17,832 bases of DNA, taken from assembly GCA_001412365.1 (NCBI GenBank), contig LKUE01000225.1, forward strand, positions 1-17,832, read 5' to 3'. The notes beneath the pieces were generated by a model. The model was not told the DNA's origin, searched no databases, and saw nothing but the letters and a program-made list of their open reading frames with translations. How positions within the stretch are numbered: the first letter of the stretch is position 1; each line of letters starts with the position of its first letter. The position numbers and the translations under genes were made by a program. Shown here one piece after another: positions 1 to 6,571 of this stretch. This DNA is from Desulfuromonas sp. SDB (lineage in GTDB: Bacteria; SDB-A).

Positions 1-93
1 TTCCTCTATCCCCCTCCAGGCGAACTCGTAACTGTAGCTGAACCCGGCAGGATTGAAGAATTTAGAACTGTCTATGGTTATATTATCGGTTAG
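1..93 (+). CDS. C-terminal fragment of an unrecognised protein (5' end outside the window)
   Basis: Frame 1 of the plus strand is open from the left edge for 30 codons and ends with TAG at 91-93. The peptide contains PPPGELVTVAEPG and ends in VYGYIIG; I do not recognise a family. The exactly antisense frame is also open (from a TTG at 162 with an AGGTGA upstream), so the strand had to be chosen. I chose plus because its codons look like the other genes here: by hand count about 60% G+C at codon position 1 and about 33% at position 3, with many G-starting codons. The antisense reading gives the reverse pattern. If plus is right, this gene is convergent with the lipoprotein gene ending at 289. 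The fragment is short, so confidence is moderate. Confidence 0.45.
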   Translation, partial: FLYPPPGELVTVAEPGRIEEFRTVYGYIIG

Positions 94-288
94 TTCATTG
101 GTTAAGCTAAAATCAATATCCCCTCCCAGGGAAAACATGAGTATGATAATCATATTAAACAATATAAATCACCTGTAATATAAATATTTCTCAAAAATTC
201 ATTAAAATTTACACACTTTACCTGCAAATAAACAATTTTTCAATGTTTGATTGCTATTAATTTTCTTAAATACTGGAATTAACAAGGA
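94..288. other. Intergenic stretch between convergent genes, with one small palindrome
   Basis: This 195 bp stretch is very AT-rich. It holds a perfect 13-base palindrome at 142-154 (TATGAT, central A, ATCATA) and a short CCCT/AGGG hairpin at about 121-131. Neither is followed by a clear T run on either strand, so I cannot call a rho-independent terminator. I see no convincing gene here. The other convergent junctions in this window have almost no spacer, which makes this one comparatively roomy. Confidence 0.35.
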
Positions 289-1596
289 TTAGAAGGCTCG
301 ATAAACTTCTCCTGAGAGTTTTGGATTGGAAAGAATAGACCGGATGACATCCACTGGAAATTTATTGTCTTTTTCCCATAGGAAAAAGACATCATCAATT
401 TGATAACTGTAAATGGGTACAGCTGCCAGTAGATTATCATCCATGTATAAAAGCAGTAATTTTCCGGGATTTGATGAAAATTTTGTATTTAATCTTTCTG
501 ACATTTCTGAACTTAAACCTAATTTTAAACCGATCCTTCCTGCAGGATCTGTATTAACCAATACCTCATCAATATCGGATTTGTCAATATATATTCTGTC
601 ATTTAAGGATATAACTAATCTATAGGGTATATCCCCAATAGTGTCCATAGTACTATTAACACCGTAAATCGAATCCATAATTTCAGGATTATCAATTAAC
701 AACTGGGGTGAGGTATCCGGCCATGCGCCAAGGTCAAACGAAAAAGAACCGGTACAAGTAACAAAACTCAAAAAGTCTGCAGGATCAACAGCACTGAGAA
801 ATGAAAGATTGATATTTCTGCCTGAAGAAGAAAACTCAACATTATCCATTCCCAGTTTTTCCATTCTCTTTCTGATAATGGCGGTATCTGAAATGTCGGT
901 AAAATTTAAACTATATTGATATTGGACAGCACGGGGGGATATTATCTTCTCTGAACTGGAGTAATCCAGGACTTTAAAATTCCAAAAAAGAGATGAATCG
1001 GGGGAATAAACTGATATTTCAGAAAGTAAACTATCCTGCTGACGTATAGTTACAAATCCGGTGGTCTGAATTACACTCAATGGATCTAACAGTGGAATAT
1101 TCGGTTGAAAAGCAAAAACAATCATATTATCATCGGTTAAACCGACAAAACGAAACTGCTGTTTTAAAAATATTAATTCCAGTTGAAAATCCAGATCAGA
1201 TAATTCACTCCGGGGATATTCCTCCCAATGATTCCCCACCCGGTGAAATTCACTAGACCCGTTTGCAATTATCTGCTGTTGCGCATCATAAGATCTTCCA
1301 ATCAATTTCAGTTTATCCGGAAAATTGTAAAAAAGATCGTATTTAACAGATAAATCCTGATAAGGTTCAATATCATTTCTGACAATTTCCCATTGAGATG
1401 AAAAGGAACCTAAGTTTAAAAGATTTGAAACAGCTATATCTATTAATTCCGATGTATACGGTGCTTCTTCCTGAACAATAACTAAATTTTGATTAGCTCC
1501 GCAGGAATATAGCAGACAGGAAATTATTATCCCTAACCAAATTAAGTTAAATCTAGTTTCGAGAAACGATGTGGCATTAAATCGGATAAACGACAT
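289..1596 (-). CDS. Lipoprotein with LolA-like N-terminal half and SecD periplasmic-head-like C-terminal half
   Basis: The 435 aa protein begins with a signal peptide: hydrophobic residues about 18-30, then LLYSC with the lipidation cysteine at 32. It is therefore a predicted lipoprotein. Residues about 50-225 read as a beta-rich LolA/LppX-like fold (inference, no sharp motif). Residues about 225-435 resemble the soluble P1 head of SecD. IIRKRMEKLGM (240-250) matches the SecD pattern of an Arg-rich helix followed by LG and a hydrophobic beta strand. Residues 337-395 match the SecD stretch with a DI...V...D..G pattern, then an NPGKLLLLYMDDNLLAAVPI segment like the SecD GKxLAIxLDxxxxSAPxI segment. 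SecD transmembrane helices are absent. The ATG at 1596 is the only standard start; GGAG lies 10 nt upstream. The first 18 codons overlap the end of the upstream gene in another frame. It is third in a minus-strand operon. Function is unknown; a role in envelope lipid or protein traffic is only suggested. Confidence 0.7.
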   Translation of the reverse strand: MSFIRFNATSFLETRFNLIWLGIIISCLLYSCGANQNLVIVQEEAPYTSELIDIAVSNLLNLGSFSSQWEIVRNDIEPYQDLSVKYDLFYNFPDKLKLIGRSYDAQQQIIANGSSEFHRVGNHWEEYPRSELSDLDFQLELIFLKQQFRFVGLTDDNMIVFAFQPNIPLLDPLSVIQTTGFVTIRQQDSLLSEISVYSPDSSLFWNFKVLDYSSSEKIISPRAVQYQYSLNFTDISDTAIIRKRMEKLGMDNVEFSSSGRNINLSFLSAVDPADFLSFVTCTGSFSFDLGAWPDTSPQLLIDNPEIMDSIYGVNSTMDTIGDIPYRLVISLNDRIYIDKSDIDEVLVNTDPAGRIGLKLGLSSEMSERLNTKFSSNPGKLLLLYMDDNLLAAVPIYSYQIDDVFFLWEKDNKFPVDVIRSILSNPKLSGEVYRAF

Positions 1597-2750
1597 CTTT
1601 TTTCATCTCCATTATTGTTTAAGATTAGTATTTCCGCTTCATCCGCAAATTCAGCGATTACCTGTAAACAAGCTCCGCAGGGATATACACCGGAGTTTGA
1701 AGCAATAACCATTTTTTTTATTTTTCTTCCCTTATCCTCGACCATGCTGAAGATTGCTGAACGTTCTGCGCACATTGTAAGTCCATAGGATGAATTCTCC
1801 ACATTACATCCCCCATAAATAAACCCCCGGTCATCCATTACCGCAGCACCAACCGGAAAATTAGAATAAGGGGTATACGCATTGGATTTCGCCTTGACTG
1901 CCATTTTCTTTAAATCTTCCCAATCATGTGAAGATTTGACCACCCATTCCAATTTATAAATATCTTCCCGGCGATCTTTTATCCGGTCATTATTTGTTCC
2001 GATAGTTTTTTTATCAGCCTGAGCAGGATCAAACTCAACTTCTAAAATTGATTCATCATCATTCAATGCGCCCAGTAATTCCCCCTGGGGGGAAACCACC
2101 TGAGTGCCCCCGGTAAAGGTCAATTCATCCAATCCTTCTCTTTCCCGACCGATTCGATTAGCAGTGGCGATAAATAATCCATTGGTCAGTGCTCTGGCAA
2201 TCATAGATCTCTGACACCAAGGTAAAACTAAATTAGCGGAATGCAAAACTACCTGCACCCCTTGCAGGGAAAGTAATCTGAATAACTCCTGAAAAACCCA
2301 GTCAAAACAAATCAACAGTGACAGTTTATAAGTACGGAATGAAAAAACAGGAGGTTTTTGACTGCCCGGTGTAAATATTTTCTTTTCTCTGCCGAATAAA
2401 TGCAGTTTGCGGTAAACCTCTACTATTCCATTTTTATCTACAGCTAAAACAGAATTAAACAAGCTAACCTTGCCCTCTTGTTCAGAAACTTCAGGAAGTC
2501 CAACTACAATTAATGAATCCCGAAAAGATGCTAAATCCTGAAAATATTTTACAATTTCCTGGTTTTGGGTAAGTTTATCAGCTAAGGGCAATAATGATTC
2601 CGTATTGGGATAAGCATAACCGGTGGTAGCTAATTCAGGCAATAATATGATATCACCCTGGGATTTTTTACAAAATTCTTCAATTTTTTTCAAATTGCCG
2701 GATTTATTTGATATTTCCGGAGCAAATTGAATCAGGGATAGTTTTACCAT
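1542..2750 (-). CDS. Fusion of a nitrilase-family amidohydrolase with a cytidine deaminase
   Basis: The 402 aa cytoplasmic protein has two enzymes in one chain. Residues 1-265 are a carbon-nitrogen hydrolase (nitrilase superfamily) with the full Glu-Lys-Cys triad: E39 in LLPELA, K115 in YRKLHLFG and C148 in ICFDW. After a short linker, residues about 275-402 are a homotetrameric-type cytidine deaminase. Its ribose-binding N316/E318 lie in GGCNVENSSYG, the catalytic E329 in MCAERSA, and the zinc ligands are C327, C358 and C361 (PCGAC). The length of about 130 aa matches stand-alone Cdd. Both halves appear active. The deaminase converts cytidine or deoxycytidine to uridine and ammonia; the nitrilase substrate cannot be read from sequence (beta-ureidopropionase, omega-amidase or another amide are candidates). 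The start overlaps the stop of the upstream gene by 7 nt with no clear Shine-Dalgarno, so translation is probably coupled. Both functional assignments at domain level are firm; the joint role is not. Confidence 0.9.
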   Translation of the reverse strand: MVKLSLIQFAPEISNKSGNLKKIEEFCKKSQGDIILLPELATTGYAYPNTESLLPLADKLTQNQEIVKYFQDLASFRDSLIVVGLPEVSEQEGKVSLFNSVLAVDKNGIVEVYRKLHLFGREKKIFTPGSQKPPVFSFRTYKLSLLICFDWVFQELFRLLSLQGVQVVLHSANLVLPWCQRSMIARALTNGLFIATANRIGREREGLDELTFTGGTQVVSPQGELLGALNDDESILEVEFDPAQADKKTIGTNNDRIKDRREDIYKLEWVVKSSHDWEDLKKMAVKAKSNAYTPYSNFPVGAAVMDDRGFIYGGCNVENSSYGLTMCAERSAIFSMVEDKGRKIKKMVIASNSGVYPCGACLQVIAEFADEAEILILNNNGDEKRCRLSDLMPHRFSKLDLT

Positions 2751-3148
2751 CTAATCTGATTGCTCTGATTAGTTTCAATTTTAACTGCAGGGGCTTGAAA
2801 TCCGACGGTAATAGTCATTTTGGGATTTATCTGATAAGTAACAATACCTGAAGATAACAGGTAATTTGTCCCCCATGAATTGAGATCACTAACCAAAGAA
2901 AGATTTACATCCATAATCAGATTTTGATAAGGATGATATCTGCCGGTAGTCCCCAACCAGGAAAAACTTGAACCGGATGAAGAGAAATAGCATCCCATGG
3001 AGTGATTGAACTGAAGATTTTGATAACACTGATTTAAACTATCCAAGCCAGGTAACCGGGTTGAAGAAATAAAATAAGGTTGATTAAACTGGGCAGCCAA
3101 GTTCAACGGCAATGCCAATACTATCAATAATAATATATAAAATTTCAT
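2744..3148 (-). CDS. Small exported protein, probably beta-rich outer-membrane associated
   Basis: This 134 aa protein starts with a clear signal peptide: K2, a hydrophobic run of about residues 4-18, and a likely cleavage after the Ala pair in NLAAQF. The mature part has alternating hydrophobic and polar residues, many Ser, Gly and aromatic residues (CYFSSSGSSFSWLG) and no further helix. It resembles short porin-like proteins with an SSG-rich strand that I associate with Cloacimonadota-like and related phyla, but I cannot name a family. The ATG at 3148 is preceded by a near-perfect AAGGAGG with good spacing. It is first in the minus-strand operon with the nitrilase-deaminase fusion and the lipoprotein, overlapping the former by 7 nt. 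Confidence 0.75.
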   Translation of the reverse strand: MKFYILLLIVLALPLNLAAQFNQPYFISSTRLPGLDSLNQCYQNLQFNHSMGCYFSSSGSSFSWLGTTGRYHPYQNLIMDVNLSLVSDLNSWGTNYLLSSGIVTYQINPKMTITVGFQAPAVKIETNQSNQIRW

Positions 3149-3172
3149 TTTTACCTCCTTGATACAAAAGTT

Positions 3173-3201
3173 ATTTTATTTTCTTTATGGTGATAAGTCA
3201 A
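3173..3201 (-). promoter_or_regulatory. Probable sigma70-type promoter of the minus-strand operon
   Basis: On the minus strand TTGACT (3201-3196) is followed after 17 bases by TAAAAT (3178-3173). Both hexamers are close to consensus. Predicted transcription start is near 3166, giving a leader of about 18 nt that contains the AAGGAGG of the first gene. Confidence 0.6.
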
Positions 3202-3208
3202 ATTGGTA

Positions 3209-3255
3209 AATTGTTGCAATTCAACTTTTTATTTATGGGTATATTGATATATAAT
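3209..3255 (+). promoter_or_regulatory. Possible butyrate kinase promoter with adjacent short inverted repeat
   Basis: A perfect TATAAT occurs at 3250-3255, about 45 nt upstream of the butyrate kinase start. No good -35 hexamer lies at the right distance; the best is TTTTTA at 3226-3231 with an 18-base spacer. A small inverted repeat, AATTG-TTG-CAATT, at 3209-3221 lies between this and the divergent minus-strand promoter and could be a regulator site, though it is short. Confidence 0.35.
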
Positions 3256-3300
3256 AGCTGTATTTTAACATTGTTTTATCCAAATGAGATTGGAGGTACT

Positions 3301-4368
3301 ATGTTTAAAATTTTAGCAATCAATCCAGGAGCTACTTCCACCAAAATTGGTATTTATGAAAATGAAAATCCGGTCCGGGTGGATATTATACGTCATGAAG
3401 GTTCGGAGCTGGCTAGATATCAAAAATCAGTTGATCAATATAAATACAGAAAGGAAATTATTGAAGATTCTCTTAAACTGCACAATTTTGATCTCAGCAG
3501 TTTTTCCGCAGTGGTGGGCAGAGGGGGTACATTTAAGCCCCTGCCAGGCGGAGTGTATGAAGTAAATCAGGCAATGATTGATGATGTGCTGGAGGGCAAA
3601 GTTCAAGCAGAACATGTATCTTTAATAGGATGCCTGCTGGCTAAACAGCTGGCTGATCAATACGGGATTCCCTCGTTTGTAGTTGACCCTGTATCTGTAG
3701 ATGAATTTACTGACACTGCCAAGATATCCGGTTTACCTGAATTACCCAGGAAAAGCTTATCTCATGCCCTGAATATAAAGATGGTGGCCAGGAAGTATGC
3801 TTCTTCCCAAGGAAAAAAAATACAGGAATTTAATTTGGTAATAGCTCATCTGGGAGGAGGGATCAGCATTGTACCTATGAACAGAGGAAAAATTATTGAT
3901 GCAAATAATGCCAATGACGGCGGTCCCATGTCTCCTCAGAGAAGCGGATATCTTCCAGTTACCGGTTTAATTAAATTATGCTACAGTGAAAAATATTCCC
4001 AGCCGGAAATGATTACCAAGGTCATTAAAAAGGGAGGATTAACTGCTCACTGCGGCACTGACGATCTCAGGGAAATTATCACCAGAATTGAGCAGGGAGA
4101 CCAAAAGGCTGATTTAATATTCAGGGCAATGGTTTATCAAATTGCCAAAGAAATTGGAGCAATGAGTGCGGTGCTGAAGGGGAATGTTGATGCAATAATT
4201 ATAACCGGAGGCATGGCTCATCAGCATCAACTCACCGATGCTCTTAGTGAATTTATATCCTGGATTGCTCCTATTGAGGTTTTTCCAGGTGAAGATGAAC
4301 TGGAAGCTTTAGTTAGAGGAACTTTACTGGTATTGAGAAAGGAGATTGAACCTGCAGTTTACCAATAA
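3301..4368 (+). CDS. buk: Butyrate kinase family acyl kinase
   Basis: The 355 aa cytoplasmic enzyme belongs to the acetate/butyrate kinase (ASKHA) fold and should interconvert butyryl phosphate plus ADP with butyrate plus ATP, the last energy-yielding step of butyrate or branched-chain acid fermentation. Visible motifs are the N-terminal phosphate loop LAINPGATSTK (residues 5-15), VVGRGG (about 72-77), DPVSVDEF, RKSLSHALN, VIAHLGGGISI and NDGGPMSPQRSG. The length equals that of classical Buk. An in-frame ATG exists at 3187, but the ATG at 3301 is preferred: it has GGAGG five nucleotides upstream and begins the conserved domain immediately. No phosphotransbutyrylase gene is in the window. Branched-chain or other short acyl phosphates are possible substrates. 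It heads a plus-strand operon with a membrane protein and two ABC genes. Confidence 0.92.
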   Translation: MFKILAINPGATSTKIGIYENENPVRVDIIRHEGSELARYQKSVDQYKYRKEIIEDSLKLHNFDLSSFSAVVGRGGTFKPLPGGVYEVNQAMIDDVLEGKVQAEHVSLIGCLLAKQLADQYGIPSFVVDPVSVDEFTDTAKISGLPELPRKSLSHALNIKMVARKYASSQGKKIQEFNLVIAHLGGGISIVPMNRGKIIDANNANDGGPMSPQRSGYLPVTGLIKLCYSEKYSQPEMITKVIKKGGLTAHCGTDDLREIITRIEQGDQKADLIFRAMVYQIAKEIGAMSAVLKGNVDAIIITGGMAHQHQLTDALSEFISWIAPIEVFPGEDELEALVRGTLLVLRKEIEPAVYQ

Positions 4369-4843
4369 CCGTCTCATAATTTTTACCTCGGTCGCAGCCA
4401 TGGTTTATGGAATCCTGGCTTTATGCTCAGGTAGTTCAGCATTGATACCGGAGAATATTGAAATTCCTGAATTTTATTCTAAGATTTTTAATCTAAACCG
4501 GGGATTAATTCTCAGTATTGGAGTATTTTTTGTTGTCGGCGGTTTTTTCCTCTGGCAGCTGAAATCTTGGGCTAGAAGTTTACTGTTATCCTCCGCCTGG
4601 TTCAGAATTGTGTGGTTGTTAATCTCATTAGGACTGACTTTTAAATTATTATCTTATTCAGAATATAAACAATACCTGGAAACGGAAATTGGCAGCTGGG
4701 ATATCGTATTAATGATATTAATTTTGCTGGCAATATTTATTCTGGAAGCCCTGCTTCCAGTGGTACTAATAATCATTCTCAGCAATCAAAAGGTTAAAGC
4801 TTTATTTAAACCTGAAAAGCCTTCTCCACCGCATGAAAATTAA
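4346..4843 (+). CDS. Unrecognised four-helix inner-membrane protein
   Basis: This 165 aa protein (from the TTG at 4346) has four predicted transmembrane helices at about residues 10-30, 53-71, 80-103 and 119-146, and a short charged, Pro-rich tail. I do not recognise a family and see no catalytic motif. The start is uncertain. TTG at 4346 overlaps the butyrate kinase end by 23 nt, but the GGAG beside it is only one base away. CTG at 4352 would have ideal spacing from the same GGAG. ATG at 4400 lies after the kinase stop but lacks a ribosome site and would cut into the first helix. Its 3' end overlaps the following ABC gene by 11 nt, which suggests coupled expression and possibly an accessory role for that exporter. 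Confidence 0.75.
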   Translation: MNLQFTNNRLIIFTSVAAMVYGILALCSGSSALIPENIEIPEFYSKIFNLNRGLILSIGVFFVVGGFFLWQLKSWARSLLLSSAWFRIVWLLISLGLTFKLLSYSEYKQYLETEIGSWDIVLMILILLAIFILEALLPVVLIIILSNQKVKALFKPEKPSPPHEN

Positions 4844-6569
4844 CCTTCCGGTTATAAAAAATCTTTTATTACTAACCAAACCCCACCACCGTTTATTATT
4901 TATGGGAACTGTAATTTTAGTTGTGGGAATTATAGCAGAGGCATTTTTTCCCTTAATTGTTAAAAATATAATTGATCAATCAATTCCATCGGGAAATATA
5001 AAAATGGTGATGGTAAATTCAGGATTGGCGTTGATTCTCATTGTTATTTCTTTAGGCTGTTCGTTTATACAAGTTTACTTTTTTATTTCCGCAGGTATTA
5101 AAATTGTAATTTCGTTAAAAGAAAAACTCTTCAATCACATTATCAATTTATCCATGGATTTTTTTGACCGGACCCCTCCGGGCAAGTTAATTGCCAGAGT
5201 TGAGTCGGATACTCAGCAAATTCAGGAACTGTTCAGCGTAACCATTATGGGATTATTTAAAATGTTTTTCAGCTTGACTATTATCCTGACCATGATGTTC
5301 ATAAATGCATTTAAAATCACTTTAGCCATATTAATTTTCTGCATACCCCTAATTCCCATAACTACAATAATTGCATTTATATTGAGGAAAAAGTTCATCA
5401 GGATAAGACAGAGATATGCTGAATTAACCGGATTTCTAGCTGAATACATTAAAGGTATTCCTATAATCCAGTCATTTTCACAATTGCCCTGGGTTAAGGA
5501 TATGCTTTCCCTTTACAATAAAAAACTCTACTCTCAGGAATCATCAACTTATTTTTTCTTGTACTCCAGCTGGGCTTTTTTAATGAGTGCGGAAGTCATC
5601 GCCATTATCATCCTGATATACTTTGGATTCTTAAAACCGGTGATTGCCATAACTGTAGGCACAACCATTATGATGATTGAATACACCCGTAAAATTTTTG
5701 TGCCGTTGATGAGCATTGGTGAAGAAATCTCAAGAATGCAGAGAGGTTTTGCCGCTGCAGAAAGAGCTTTTAACATCTTTCAATTAAGTTCTTCAACCAT
5801 TGAGCATCCACAAGCTTTACAAAATATTCCCCGGAAATGGCAGAAAATTCAATTTAATCAGGTAAGTTTCCAGTACCAACCCAATCAATACGCATTGAAA
5901 GAGGTAAGTTTAACCATTCCCCGGGGAAAAACAGTTGCATTAGTAGGAGTTTCCGGAGCGGGTAAAAGCACCTTGATAAATCTTCTGCTGAGATTTTATG
6001 ATCCCACTTCCGGCCATATCACTTTGGATCATACTGACATTCGAAAATTTTCTCTGCCGGTGTGGAGAAAAAACATCGGATTAATTTTACAGGATATTTT
6101 TATATTTCCCGGAACCATCCTGGATAACATCAGATACTTCTCCCCCCACATTGCCAGGGAAGAAGTTGAAGACATCCTAAATTTAATTGGAGTTAAAGAT
6201 TTCTATGAACAATTACCGCAAGGATTGGATACCTGGCTGGCTGAAGGGGGCATAAACCTATCGGTAGGTGAACGTCAGATAATATCATTTGCCCGGGCTA
6301 TGGTTAACCAGCCGGAAATCCTGGTGATGGATGAAGCCACATCATCTATTGATATAACCACTGAACTCAAGATGTTAAAGTCTCTGCAAAACAGCTCCCG
6401 AAACCGTACCGTAGTCATCATTGCCCATCGTTTATCTACGGTGAGTAATGCTGATAATATTGTAGTTCTGGACCAAGGGAACATTGTTCAACAGGGCGAT
6501 CATGCAGAGCTTTTCCAAAGTGAAGGCATCTACAAAAAACTTTACCGACTGCAGTATAAATCGGAGTAA
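4833..6569 (+). CDS. ABC exporter half-transporter (catalytic-glutamate subunit)
   Basis: The 578 aa protein has an ABC exporter (type IV) membrane domain of about 320 residues with six expected helices, followed by an ATPase domain. ATPase motifs are Walker A GVSGAGKST (372-380), Q-loop Gln420, signature LSVGERQ (476-482), Walker B ILVMDEATS with D500 and catalytic E501, and the switch His532 in IAHRLST. The signature departs from LSGGQ, with Val for Gly and Glu for Gln. The ATG at 4833 lies inside the preceding gene and has no obvious Shine-Dalgarno, so coupled translation is likely. The next gene, two bases downstream, is a second half-transporter; the pair most likely forms a heterodimer in the inner membrane. 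The substrate (drug, lipid or peptide) cannot be predicted. Confidence 0.9.
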   Translation: MKINLPVIKNLLLLTKPHHRLLFMGTVILVVGIIAEAFFPLIVKNIIDQSIPSGNIKMVMVNSGLALILIVISLGCSFIQVYFFISAGIKIVISLKEKLFNHIINLSMDFFDRTPPGKLIARVESDTQQIQELFSVTIMGLFKMFFSLTIILTMMFINAFKITLAILIFCIPLIPITTIIAFILRKKFIRIRQRYAELTGFLAEYIKGIPIIQSFSQLPWVKDMLSLYNKKLYSQESSTYFFLYSSWAFLMSAEVIAIIILIYFGFLKPVIAITVGTTIMMIEYTRKIFVPLMSIGEEISRMQRGFAAAERAFNIFQLSSSTIEHPQALQNIPRKWQKIQFNQVSFQYQPNQYALKEVSLTIPRGKTVALVGVSGAGKSTLINLLLRFYDPTSGHITLDHTDIRKFSLPVWRKNIGLILQDIFIFPGTILDNIRYFSPHIAREEVEDILNLIGVKDFYEQLPQGLDTWLAEGGINLSVGERQIISFARAMVNQPEILVMDEATSSIDITTELKMLKSLQNSSRNRTVVIIAHRLSTVSNADNIVVLDQGNIVQQGDHAELFQSEGIYKKLYRLQYKSE

Positions 6570-6571
6570 AT

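Noticed and set aside
142-154. Palindrome TATGAT-A-ATCATA as a terminator
   Set aside because: The stem is AT-only and no T run follows on either strand.
1-162. Minus-strand reading frame at the left edge, starting at TTG 162 or ATG 153 behind an AGGTGA
   Set aside because: Its codons are exactly antisense to the plus-strand frame ending at 93. By hand count its G+C distribution over codon positions is inverted (about 33% at position 1, 60% at position 3), unlike the other genes here. It remains a possible alternative.
3187-3300. N-terminal extension of butyrate kinase from ATG 3187
   Set aside because: The extension is hydrophobic, lies over the promoter region, is absent from the family, and the ATG at 3301 has GGAGG at ideal distance.
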